A DNA stretch of 64,000 bases from Dendrophyllia cribrosa. Lineage: Eukaryota; Cnidaria; Anthozoa; Scleractinia; Dendrophylliidae. Shown here piece by piece: positions 44,930 to 55,333 of this stretch; within the stretch, counting starts at the first letter, position 1, and the number at the start of each line of letters is the position of its first letter. Under the pieces are notes generated by a model, which was given only the letters and a program-made list of their open reading frames with translations, ran no database searches and was not told the origin of the DNA. The translations under genes were made by a program, and so were the position numbers. The stretch lies in the NCBI GenBank assembly GCA_024195265.1, contig JAJLRJ010000007.1:33356286-33420285 (forward strand), written 5' to 3'.

Positions 44930-47900
44930 TCAACTGTGATGGAGTTGAAAAACGTAATATTTGTCGTTGCTAAACACCTTTTTAAAAGGCAACGGATTTT
45001 GTTCCAGAGCGTTACAACAGCTCGGTCGATTTCTGTTTTCTTCGTCTTCTAAGTCCCAGATGTCCACCATACCACACCCAGGCCTGTAAAGACACAGAAA
45101 GAAAACAGGTCAGAAAACTTTGACAGCCTGTTCCAGGCGTTATGATTATGAAGCCGGGTAGCAGCTAAAACCGGCGCGCAAATGAGCAGGGAAAATAAGA
45201 GGAGACTGGGGAGACAATGGAGACCGAAGTCTTCGTTGAGTGTGATAAATGTTGCCACCAAAATGGTGTTGGAATGATCTTCTCATTGGAAGCAAAATAA
45301 CGTATACATGTTAACTTTAATATTATTAACCACCCCTTTTTTGGTATTATGTTATACGCTCAATGCTTCAACACGAGATAGTTTGTGGTTATGCCTATAG
45401 TGTGAAGATTAGGATAATCCTGAAGGTTTTGTTGAAGCCATATAACTTCCTTCATTTATAGCGATATCACTGAGGTATGAACCTTTCTTTGTAATGACAC
45501 TGAGCTGTACTCATAGATTGAGAAGAATGGAAACTACGATCCCAGGTCTCTTGGCTTCTTCTTCTGCCTGCTAACGAGGTATATGTGGCCTGCGAGCAGT
45601 CACTCGCATTTGGGTTTCGCGCGAGTGTCTTACGCGAGCAGTCCCTCGCATTTGGGTTTCGCGCGAGTGTATTACGCGAGCAGTCCCTCGCATTTGGGTT
45701 TCGCGCGAGTGTCTTGCGCGAGCAGACCCTCACATTTGGGTTTCGCGCTAGTGTATTACGCGAGCGACTTACGAGGCTTATCAAAGACGTAGTTTGGAGA
45801 TGTTTGAGGTGATTACCAAAATTATGCCTTGCACAAAATTCACTTGCGAGGGATTCAAAAATTGGGGTCTTTCTGCGTGTACCGGTACTCATTGTGTTCT
45901 ATTGTTTGTGAGGTATTGTATTTTTGGTCTTGTTTTGCATTAGTGTTATTGTCGTTCTTTGTTCCTTTTGTTTTACGTCATCTGTGCTCCGGTATACACA
46001 GAAAGAACCCAAAAATCAGAGCTGCCGGCTCACAGCTCGCGGATTCGCGTACAACAATTGACGAAACCCAAATTGTAGAGCCTTCTCAAAGGAAAATATG
46101 AGACTGCCTCAGTTCCCATGATCGCATTATAGGGCACTGAGTGATGTTGGCCTTGTCTTCTATACCTTCAGTTCTAATACTAGTAGAGGGCACATCACTG
46201 TTCAAAAAGAACAGAAGACGTAGTTATTAGTTCTGTAATAAGTGCACGGCTTACTTTGGTCTGCCTCTGCACCACTGCGTGTCAACTATGACGTGAGTTA
46301 CTTGCATTGAATTCAAGGTTTCCCAGACAACAGTGGGCGGTTTGCGACTAAAGATTTGGTAAACTTTGTGAGTCCTTTCTCTGCAATAAAAGAACGGCAA
46401 TCCAGAATCATTACAACATCGTATTCAGTATTATGCTTTTTGAGCTGTTCCCCTTACAAATACAGCTCTTAATCAGTACTATGTCGCCAATACCTGTTTT
46501 ACATCTGGGTGGAGGGAAACAGTGCGGAGCAAAGTTTCTTGTCTAAGGAAACAACACGACGGAAGACTGCAGACCTGCAGATCTGAAGACCAACGCGCTA
46601 ACCACTACATCATCGCGCCCCCGCTACCGTTTAAAAACACGGAGACAAACGCTTTAAACACGTAAGACATTTTCTTTAATTCGCCTAACCCACACAGATT
46701 TACAAATAACATCTTTCCGTCTGGCCGCGTGAGCTTAATGCTTCTAAAGGCCCGTTTACACATGCGAGTTTGTCGCCAGTGTAAACTAGCGGCGATTTCC
46801 TGTGCGATTCGGGTGCGACATTTGCTTTGATTTGCTGTGATTTCACAAACATCGCCGCCAAGTCGCATCAGGTTTCGAACATGTTCAAAACCTCTGCGAC
46901 ATCGCGCGACTAATCGCGCCCAAATCGCACTGAAACCGCCGCCGTTTACACATGCAATTTGAAGATGCAACTTGCGCGCGACAAAATTTGCATCGACCAG
47001 TGCGACAAAAATTGCACAAAAAATCGCCCGTGTAAACGGGCCTTAATACATTAGAAAACGTTAATTGAAATAGCTGTATGTCGTTACAATCTTGGGTTAT
47101 CGTGTATAATTTAGTTATACCTTATACCAACGTCTTCATAGTGAGGATGGTTAACAATAGCTCTTCCCGTGCAGAGTTTTACCGTGGCCATAGTCGGCAT
47201 GGCTCCAGCGAAAACAGAGCCTATTTGAAAACGAAAACACAGACACCCAACAGTTTAGTCGTGGATGCAATTGATTTTAATGTAAACTCTGTTATTTCAA
47301 ATCTAAAGCTCGACGTTCACGCTCTAATTTATCCCAAAACTAACGGTGGATGGGATTCAATAACGCGAACAAATAACCCATGAACACCACTGTGGAGATG
47401 TAGAGATATGTTGTGATGACTACGTGAGGCTGTTTACGCAAAACACCATCGGTGAGTTTGCCCGTGAAATCTTTGATGGCGAAATGTACTTAACACGAAT
47501 CCGAGAAAGTAGCGCATTGTGACGCCACGTGCTTTATTTAAGATGACTCGCTCTTAGGTGGCCTGGAAACAAACAGACAACGACGTAATGACAATTTCCC
47601 TCTATTGCAAAATCCGTAAATAGCCCAGAAGGGTTTACAAGTTTTTGAAACTAACATGTCTTTTATACAAATTAGAGTGTTCCTCAGAGTAACAGGAAAA
47701 AAATTTAACCAACAAATGACCCCAGGGCCCCAGCGGTTGAAGTCAAGTGTTTTGACCTCTCCCCCTGCCTTCTTTCTTAGAAAAAAACACGTCTAACCAT
47801 CGCATAAAATTATTACAACTCACTTTTCGGCGTCTTTGAATTGATCCAATCAATCTGAACAGGAAAAAAAAATTATTACTATTTTTGTCTATATGTACAT

Positions 47901-50068
47901 AAGTAGTGCCAGAACCACAATCAAAGGGCTTTAAGAGCCATCTCGTGAATACGAAACAACGTAAGGTTAATTTTAGTTGTTCTTTTAGTTTCAAGCTTTT
48001 AAAGTGCCCCTATGATCAAATTTTTTATTTTCATTTTTTTAACATTTTCGTGTATAATTAGACTTTCTTGCTAATCTTGCCAAATTTCAATCCATTACGA
48101 ACATCAGAAGTCATTTTATTTTAACATTTATTTCCGAGAATTTACGGCCGCCATTAATCAACCTTGTTCCAAGGCTTGGTTGCGAATGGGAGAAAGTGAC
48201 GTCAAAGGCTCAAAAATAACTCACGGGTTGAAATTAAAATAACAATAAGTATTGAAAATCACGCGAATAAAAAGCAACAAAAACTTTGGACTTGTTCTTC
48301 GTGCAATTTTCTATGCTGAATGTTATTATAATTTTAACTCGTGAGGTATGTTTGAGCCTTTGACGTCACTTTCTCCCATTCGCAACCAAGCCTTGGAACA
48401 AGGTTGATTAATGGCGGCCGTAAATTCTCGGAAATAAATGTTAAAATAAAATGACTTCTGATGTTCGTAATGGATTGAAATTTGGCAAGATGAGTAAGAA
48501 AGTCTAATAGTACACGAAAATGTAAAAAAATCAAAATAAAAAATTTGATCACAGGGGCACTTTAATAATCCTTAACTTGACTTTTAGCGGCGTCGCAAAT
48601 TTCCCTTTCGTAAACGGTCGGTGCCATTTTAGCGACACTTAGAAAAATTTTCACCAATTTTAGAATTATTTTTTCTATCAGAAAAAGAAAACTGCAATTA
48701 ATTACCAAGAATCGAACCCGGAACCTCTGCATGCTAACATCTCTCCTTTACCACTAGACCACTGGGTTGATCCGGCAAACCCAAGAAAAATTTAATTATA
48801 AAAAAGCTTTTCTTAATATATATCAATAACGGGTCACCCTAACCCTAAATCTTACCTAACCGCGAATCTAGCTTAGATCTAATAATCGCTTTACCAAGGC
48901 CCAATTTTATCTAATAATGATAGCCTATTTTCGTCCCAATCCAGGCATAAACTAGAGAGAAATAGCATCGACCATTACAAAAGGCTTGGTTACTAATGAT
49001 GCTAATGATGGCATCGACCGTTAAAAATGGCATCGACCGTTTACGGAAGGGAAATCAGCAGCGGCGTCACTGCGGTAAGTGGTTATATGCCCGGCAGCCG
49101 GGCACGGTCTTCAATAGACTAAAATAATGCCCGGCAGTCAGAAATTCTCACAGAAATTTCACGCAAAGCCTCTGTAAACCTCCTTTCTACTCAGAGTCAC
49201 GCCACTTATTCAATTACAGCAATCATCTTTTGACACGTAGTACACTGGGGAATTAAATAACTTTACAAATGACGGAACCAGTGAATCTGTCCCCGTTTAC
49301 TATATCTCGTTCAACGCCTCGCGTATTCACGAGATAATGAACACTAAGAATAGAACAGATTGCAAAAGAAAAGGGTCCCTACGTTAACGTACGAAAGCTT
49401 TCAACAACAGGCCTGTATCTAGCACTTAAGAGCTACAGTGTACACCGCAAAGTACGTAGTAGGAATAAATATAATATAGTTATAATAGTCTCGTCTTTTG
49501 CGTGCAATTTGCAAACTTCCGTCGTAACATTGGTATTTTGATTGACAATTTGCTCGGAGCAATTTGCAACCACCGCAAGCAATTTTCATCTGCGTTGACT
49601 GAAAATAAACCCGCGCCTGCTACGCAGGCTAAGCGATGCACTGCAGTGCATTAGCACTGTAAGAAGAAATAAGATTTTGATGACACTCTGATGACTCACC
49701 AACGCTTCCTGTTCTGGGTTGTTATATTCTCCTTGCGTTGCCTGAAGTTGAAATGAATTAAACTGTTATTAACAACTCGTTTGACCACATGGCAGTTCCT
49801 TTGCAAGATGGCATATAAAGACTTGTTATAGCGGTGTTAGACGCCATATTAGTTGACAGCTGAACACGCAAAAATGTACAGTTATTATATGGGATTCGTA
49901 TCGATTTTTAAGCTGTGTAACTGCGCTCGAAAGTCGAAAGTTCAGCCAGGGCTTACGATCAAGGCACAGTTAAATAACATTAAGAACACATAAATTTGAA
50001 CATTATTATGTACTTATTGACTAAGTCGGAGGGCCGGATGGGAAAATATTTGGCTCGAGGTCATGGCA

Positions 50069-50104
<36 letters not shown>

Positions 50105-51450
50105 AAGAGAGCCAAGTATTTTCCCATCCGGCCCGACCTAACTTAGTCAATAAGTATTTTATCATATGACCAATTTGGATACAAAATTACTTGAAATTTT
50201 AACGCGCGAGGCCGTCCGCTTTTGTAGTAGGGCCGTACGCCTTTTTCCGGCCCTGCTCGCGCAAATGCGTACGGCCCTCATTCGGGACTTTCAATAATGG
50301 TTTTGCAAGGAAAAGGTTCGCAGGGCCGTACGGGTCATATAATAAATTTACAGATTGTGGACATAAATGTTTTGGAACATAGAATTTTAAAACACTTACA
50401 AACTGTCCTTTAAGGTTCATTATTCCTTGCACAGACATAGCGGCGATAAGAACAATAACTGCGGCTTGGTGTTTCCTTTTGTCACAAACAAAACCGAACA
50501 ACTGAAAATCAAATCAAAACATGTTACATTGAGCTACAATTGGCGACAAAATTGGCGAGATACTATAGCGCGTAGGAGTGGATAACTTATAGCAGAAGTT
50601 TAAAAAGGTAGGAAAAGTCGTTCTGGACAGTCTCTCACTTGACGCCGATTGTAGCTTCGCTTGGTATGGTTGGTTTTCACCGAAATGAATTAATTGTTAT
50701 ACGAAAGTCATCTTTCCCCAATGTCCAATCTGAAGAGAGTAATATTTGCAGTCGTTTTAGTTCGTATTTGTTTTCTAACAACAGGGCTTTAGTCCTTCAA
50801 CGTCCACCTCTAGACCATGCTGTATTTAACAAGCAGTAACAGGGTTTACGCCGTAGATTGTTGAGAGCATCAAGACGTCCAATTACAACGATGCTCCGCA
50901 TACCGTGTTGTCATTATGTATCATTAGATGTGAAATATTTGCCGAGTAATTTTATTTGTTCATGGTGCCCGAGACTTCATCAAGGTTTACATAGTGTTGA
51001 AAGAATAAACGAAATCCCGGCATAAAATACTCGGCTACATAGAGCGGTTTTCAATTGTGTCGAAATTAACTTTGCAATTTGCTTTGCTTTTGCATTGCTA
51101 CGCTTTGTAATTGGCTAATAATCTCGCGTCACTTCATCGAACAATCCACCCTGCGAGCAGTGGATTCTCCTACGCCGAGCTACGCCGAACGAGAGAGAAA
51201 CCACTGCGAGCATCCGTTAGTTCCTTTGATCGAGCCTGTGCATGTTGTGATTGGCCAAAGTAATTACTTTGGTTTTGGTTTAACGACACTCAATTGAAAA
51301 ATGCTCTAAAAGATAGGGTGCCAATGTTACCTGTCTAGAAGCTAAGAGTGAAGCCATGACGCAGAGCGCCGGTGTTCCAAACAACTTCAGTCGCATTATG
51401 ATGATTGCCATGACAATGAAAGCAAGTGACTGCAACAGGTGGTAGAAATG
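44930..51450 (-). CDS. DPY19L: DPY19-like protein C-mannosyltransferase, last seven exons (5' part outside or split)
   Basis: Minus-strand exons with matching phases: 51450-51331, 50501-50400, 49741-49700, 47854-47824, 47220-47121, 46380-46255, 45083-44930, together 224 residues to the stop. The family puts C-linked mannose on tryptophans of secreted proteins in the ER. Seen: membrane helices in the first two exons ([25 protein letters not shown]), then the conserved lumenal part [47 protein letters not shown], and the Cys-rich end [23 protein letters not shown]. About two thirds of the usual ~700 residues, including the catalytic N-terminal region, are not in the window between 51450 and the viral element at 51759. 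They should lie past the element, beyond 64000, if the gene is intact. Confidence 0.9.
45592..45759. repeat. 4 x 42-bp GC-rich tandem repeat
   Basis: Units start at 45592, 45634, 45676 and 45718 (GCGAGCAGTCCCTCGCATTT..). Because 42 is a multiple of three and no stop falls in the unit, several frames on both strands stay open and show 14-residue protein repeats; these are not genes. It lies in the last intron of the DPY19-like gene. Confidence 0.9.
46440..46622 (-). mobile_element. tRNA-derived SINE
   Basis: On the minus strand the head reads GATGATGTAGTGGTTAGCGC, an A-box-like RNA polymerase III promoter as in tRNAs, followed by TTGGTCTTCAGATCTGCAGG and a body with CAAGAAACTTTGCTCCGC and CCCTCCACCCAGATG. 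It lies in an intron of the DPY19-like gene, about 60 bp upstream of the 46380 exon. The family name is uncertain. Confidence 0.6.
46748..47043. mobile_element. 296-bp MITE with TAA target duplication
   Basis: AGGCCCGTTTACAC at the left and GTGTAAACGGGCCT at the right are perfect inverted ends, flanked by TAA (46745-46747 and 47044-47046). The interior has GCGAC-rich words and no coding capacity despite an open frame (46605-46970) over it. Confidence 0.85.
48000..48564. mobile_element. Fold-back element, ~250-bp inverted arms
   Basis: Arms 48000-48235 and 48335-48564 are near-perfect inverted copies: TAAAGTGCCCCTATGATCAA on the left and TTGATCACAGGGGCACTTTA on the right, with GCGAATGGGAGAAAGTGACG and its complement near the centre. 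About 100 bp of AT-rich spacer separates them. Noncoding, in an intron of the DPY19-like gene. Confidence 0.85.
48704..48770 (-). other. tRNA-like sequence with A and B boxes (pseudo-tRNA or SINE head)
   Basis: On the minus strand TGGTCTAGTGGTAAAGG is a good A box and GGTTCGATTC a good B box, about 30 bases apart, as in a tRNA. The seven bases before (AACCCAG) do not pair with those after (TAATTAA), so there is no acceptor stem, and the T stem has two G-T pairs. It is therefore probably a tRNA-derived fragment and not a working tRNA gene. Confidence 0.55.
50011..50156. repeat. 146-bp palindromic hairpin
   Basis: TACTTATTGACTAAGTC at the left matches GACCTAACTTAGTCAATAAGTA at the right; GGGCCGGATGGGAAAATA and its complement follow inward, with ACGGACCGAGCGC/GCGAGGTCCGT at the tip. 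It looks like a fold-back repeat; the strong GC tip distinguishes it from its AT-rich surroundings. Confidence 0.8.
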
Positions 51451-51758
51451 CTGCAGTGGAAATATGCCACAAAATTAAGAAAGTATACAACTAAAGGGGA
51501 TAACTAATGGAGCTTATTTTTTCAAGAAGAATTTGACATCGTGTAAAGGGTAGGGATTATAAACTGGTTGTGATTTTCGTTCGAAAAGATTTTCAATGAA
51601 AAGCCAGCTCAAGATGTCTCACACTCAGATTCCAAACTTTCTAGTGATAACAGAGCTACATATTAGTATGCACTAACCTTATTATAGGAAAGGGGTCTTT
51701 ATTTTCAGGTTTTCTTTTTTTCTAGGGGGGCTTAATTCCGGGGGAGGGAGTTATTTTC

Positions 51759-52106
51759 AGTAGATAGGAAAGAAGGGTTCTGGCACACTCCTCAGCCGCC
51801 CCTTTTTAGCACAAATCATTATTCTTTCCACTTTTCCGCTACTTTTAGCACTAACTCTGAATTTGCACGTGCGCGCACGAAAATTGTTCCAAATTCACAT
51901 ATCCCGACTCTCCAAAAATCATTAAAAAGTCTGCTAAATTTTTAGCATAATTCACTTATCTCTGCAAAAAATCAACACAAATTCCATAAAAAATTCGATC
52001 AAATTCCATCTCATCCAAAAAAGTCCCACAAAATTCACCAGAATTCCATCTTTTTTGACAAAGAGCGGCCTCAGAGTTGCGCCAGAACCCTTCTTTCCTA
52101 TCTACT
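51759..52106. repeat. Inverted 26-bp repeats starting AG / ending CT, candidate element terminus
   Basis: The 26 bases from 51759 (AGTAGATAGGAAAGAAGG..) are repeated perfectly in inverted orientation at 52081-52106, and weaker similarity (CTCAGCCGCC against CTGAGGCCGC) continues inward. The two flanks, ATTTTC and TGTGGT, do not match, so this is not a simple MITE with a target duplication. Between the arms is AT-rich noncoding DNA with AAATTC repeats. Confidence 0.65.
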
Positions 52107-52143
52107 TGTGGTGGGTGAATGAGGGATAAAACTTTTCTCCCAA

Positions 52144-53335
52144 AATGATTTCAGGAAAAAAATATTTTATTTCAAAATGATTTCAGGAAAAAAATATTTT
52201 ATTTCAAAATGATTTCAGGAAAAAAATATTTTATTTCAAAAAGTTTTCAGGAAAAAAATATTTTATTTCAAAAAGTTTTCAGGAAAAATATTTTTCTCCC
52301 AAAAAGTTTTCAGGAAAAATATTTTTTATTTCAAAATGATTTCAGGAAAAAAATTTTTTTATTTCAAAAAGTTTTCAGGAAAAATATTTTTTATTTCAAA
52401 AAGTTTTCTCCCAAAAAGATTTTTTATTTCAAAAAGTTTTCAGGAAAAATATTTTTTTATTTCAAAAAGTTTTCAGGAAAAATATTTTTTTATTTCAAAA
52501 AGTTTTCAGGAAAAATATTTTTTTATTTCAAAAAGTTTTCAGGAAAAATATTTTTTCTCCCAAAAACTTTTCTCCCAAAAAGTTTTCAGGAAAAAGATTT
52601 TTTATTTCAAAAAGTTTTCAGGAAAAAGATTTTTTATTTCAAAAAGTTTTCAGGAAAAATATTTTTTCTCCCAAAAACTTTTCTCCCAAAAAGTTTTCAG
52701 GAAAAATATTTTTTATTTCAAAAAGTTTTCAGGAAAAATATTTTTTATTTCAAAAAGTTTTCAGGAAAAAGATTTTTTATTTCAAAAAGTTTTCAGGAAA
52801 AATATTTTTTATTTCAAAAAGTTTTCAGGAAAAATATTTTTGAAATCAAAAAAAAGTTTTCAGGAAAAATATTTTTTATTTCAAAAACTTTTCAGGAAAA
52901 AAATATTTTTTCTCCCAAAAAGTTTTCAGGAAAAATATTTTTCTCCCAAAAAGTTTTCAGGAAAAAGATTTCTCCCAAAAAGTTTTCAGGAAAAAGATTT
53001 CTCCCAAAAAGATTTCAGGAAAAAGTTTTCTCCCAAAAAGATTTCAGGAAAAAGTTTTCTCCCAAAAAGATTTCAGGAAAAAGATTTCTCCCAAAAAGTT
53101 TTCAGGAAAAAGATTTTTGATTTCAAAAAGTTTTCAGGAAAAAGATTTTTTCTCCCAAAAACGTTTCAGGAAAAAAATATTTTTCTCCCAAAAAGTTTTC
53201 AGGAAAAATATTTTTTCTCCCAAAAAGTTTTCAGGAAAAAGATTTTTTCTCCCAAAAAGTTTTCAGGAAAAATATTTTTCTCCCAAAAAGATTTCAGGAA
53301 AAAGATTTTTGATTTCTCCCAAAAAAGATTTTTGA
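52144..53335. repeat. ~32-bp minisatellite, about 35 copies
   Basis: CAGGAAAAATATTTTT plus either ATTTCAAAAAGTTTT or CTCCCAAAAAGTTTT is repeated about 35 times. Unit length is near 32 bp, not a multiple of three, and the unit has no stop in any plus-strand frame. Two overlapping long frames (52209-53120 and 52336-53451) therefore stay open and cycle through the same three peptides. I treat it as a noncoding array between the element end and PolB. Confidence 0.9.
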
Positions 53336-53425
53336 AAAAAAATAAAAAGTTCATTTCAATTGGGAAAAGAAGCTGTTTTTCTTCATCAACCACTTTTTAT
53401 CCCTCTGAATTGGAGGAGGAAAAAT

Positions 53426-55333
53426 TCATTTCAATCTCCAATGACCAATAGCTAAAGTGTTCACTCCATCATCCATCACAACTCTCTTGTCATCATCAGC
53501 ACTCAAAGCCACTTTCAAAATCTGCTCAGTGAAAATCTCATGCAGATGTGATCGGAGAGAAACATTTTTCATTGGAGGAAATTTTTCACCATGAAGAACG
53601 CGCACAAAATCTTCATGTGAAATCCTATTTTTAACCACATTCTTTTTTGTTCCCTTTGCTTTCTTGATTCCTTTTCCCTCATCCATCTTGATGGAATAAC
53701 ATTTTGGTCTCAATCCAACAAATTCACGAATGATTTTTCCTCCTGCTTCATCTTTAAACATTCCTAAAATTTTCTTGTTTTTCCCAACGGGAAAGCCATT
53801 TTTCACAGCGAAATGATCTTTCGGATATCCAGATGTGTCAAACCATTTCTCAACATCTCCAGCAGTGTCAGCGAAGAAATCATCCGTCTCAATCTCCAAA
53901 ATCAGGGAATCTGTATCAGAATAGAGAACTTTCACACTCTCCCACTTTTTCTTCACATAACCATAATGAAATTTGAACATGTGAATTTTGGAGAGATCAA
54001 GAATTGCTGCTCCAACAAAGATTGGTTTGTTCAAAACGACTTTTGTTTTCCTCATATGAACAGCAGCCACTTTATCTCCAAACTTGGCTGCGTGTTTGAA
54101 GTTGATTTTTTTCACCAAGTTTGCTTTTTTCTTCCTATCATTCACCAGTTTCATGTCAATTCTGTTTCGCACATTTTCCATGGTTTTCCCGTAAACAGCA
54201 TTGCTTGCCAGTTTGAAAAGATCTTTCTCAAAATCATTTTTGGCTGCTGTTCTCAGTTTCGTATTCCATTCAATGAAAGGTTTCATGAAAGCTTCATTTC
54301 TGAATCCAATTCCCCTCCAAATCTTTTTCAGTTTCATTCCCAGGGAAAGAAAGAGTCTCAGACTCCTTCCATCCAAAATCATTTTTTCTTTATCCATCAA
54401 GTTGGGAATTAACTTTTTGAATCCCCCAACTTCCAGGAGTTCAGGCGCTAAAGGAAAATCATTGTGGAAATCATGATTTTCATCTGGATATTCCAAGTCA
54501 ACTTCCAAAACACATCCAAAACCTTCTTCATCAATAATCTTCTCCCATTTCTTCAAAACCCCTTCACTCAACCATTCAAATCCTCCCACAGGGAGTGGTT
54601 GCACCATCGCAGTTGGATAAAGGGAATTTGCATCGAGATAAACGATGAACTTTGATGGTTGGGAAGGATCAAAATCTTCCATAAATTTGTTGTTTGCCTG
54701 AGAAAATCTGTGAAAGACTGTGGAAACTCCTCCACGAATTTGCCTTTCAAAAAACCGAAACATTTCCACATCTCCTTCACAAATCAATTCCAACTCAACT
54801 CCTGTCATCTTCAACATAGCATCCCAAAAGAAAGAGGGGGCAGTCAAAAACCATGCGGGGTCCAACAGATAGTTTTCCAACAAAACTTTCCTAAAATTTT
54901 CCACCACATCTGTCAGGAGAAAAACATCCGTCTTCAAATAGAGATCATGATATTCTCCCATGTCCAACATCCCAAATTTTCTCCAGACATTTTCAGCATG
55001 AGCAAAATCTTCATCTGAAATTCCTTCTCCAGACAACTGGGAGAAAAAAGCATCTTTCCCAGGAAGTTCACAATTAAATTTCTCAAATGAATCCATGAAT
55101 TCATAGGGAAAAACTCCTTTTCTGGAAAGCAAATCAACATCAACATCATCTGGGAAAAATCTTTTTAAGCAATGCAAATCATTTTTTCCCAAATTTCCAA
55201 CAAGATTTGCCAAAGAAGAATTCATAAATTTCAGGGAGTCAACAAAGCGAATCTCATGTTTCAAATCATGTTTTTTTCCCTCTTCATCTTCAAATGTTCC
55301 CCAAACAATTTTCAGGGAGAAAGAAACATTTTT
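53426..55333 (-). CDS. polB: Protein-primed family B DNA polymerase, C-terminal (polymerase) part
   Basis: Palm, fingers and thumb of a family B DNA polymerase that copies the viral DNA using a protein primer. Motif A is YLDANSLYPTAM, motif B is KLASNAVYGKTMENVRNR, and motif C is YSDTDSLILEI, with the catalytic Asp residues of A and C intact. A further Lys-rich region and KCYSIKM follow near the end. The frame is open upstream to 55474, but only sequence from about 55333 matches the polymerase; before that the exonuclease part is in the other frame. Thus one gene is split by a frame change at a short run of A (T as written, 55329-55333). It ends 91 bp from the minisatellite. Confidence 0.9.
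   Translation of the reverse strand, partial: KNVSFSLKIVWGTFEDEEGKKHDLKHEIRFVDSLKFMNSSLANLVGNLGKNDLHCLKRFFPDDVDVDLLSRKGVFPYEFMDSFEKFNCELPGKDAFFSQLSGEGISDEDFAHAENVWRKFGMLDMGEYHDLYLKTDVFLLTDVVENFRKVLLENYLLDPAWFLTAPSFFWDAMLKMTGVELELICEGDVEMFRFFERQIRGGVSTVFHRFSQANNKFMEDFDPSQPSKFIVYLDANSLYPTAMVQPLPVGGFEWLSEGVLKKWEKIIDEEGFGCVLEVDLEYPDENHDFHNDFPLAPELLEVGGFKKLIPNLMDKEKMILDGRSLRLFLSLGMKLKKIWRGIGFRNEAFMKPFIEWNTKLRTAAKNDFEKDLFKLASNAVYGKTMENVRNRIDMKLVNDRKKKANLVKKINFKHAAKFGDKVAAVHMRKTKVVLNKPIFVGAAILDLSKIHMFKFHYGYVKKKWESVKVLYSDTDSLILEIETDDFFADTAGDVEKWFDTSGYPKDHFAVKNGFPVGKNKKILGMFKDEAGGKIIREFVGLRPKCYSIKMDEGKGIKKAKGTKKNVVKNRISHEDFVRVLHGEKFPPMKNVSLRSHLHEIFTEQILKVALSADDDKRVVMDDGVNTLAIGHWRLK

Noticed and set aside
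45467..45892. 141-codon minus-strand gene with 14-residue repeats
   Set aside because: It is the 42-bp tandem repeat, open in several frames on both strands, inside an intron.
46605..46970. 121-codon minus-strand frame
   Set aside because: It runs through a 296-bp MITE and intron sequence; the real exons of the DPY19-like gene lie on either side in other frames.
48704..48770. tRNA gene on the minus strand
   Set aside because: A and B boxes are present, but no acceptor stem forms and the T stem is weak, so it was listed only as tRNA-like.
51761..52104. Stand-alone MITE
   Set aside because: The flanks do not share a target duplication, and the AG/CT ends suit a Polinton terminus better; not fully excluded.
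52107..53425. A protein tail or fibre gene at the element end
   Set aside because: No domain, simple composition, and unit length not a multiple of three.
52209..53451. Two long open frames (303 and 371 codons) of repeated SFQEK/FRKN-like peptides
   Set aside because: They are the same ~32-bp minisatellite read in different frames; the unit lacks forward stops, so length is no evidence of coding.
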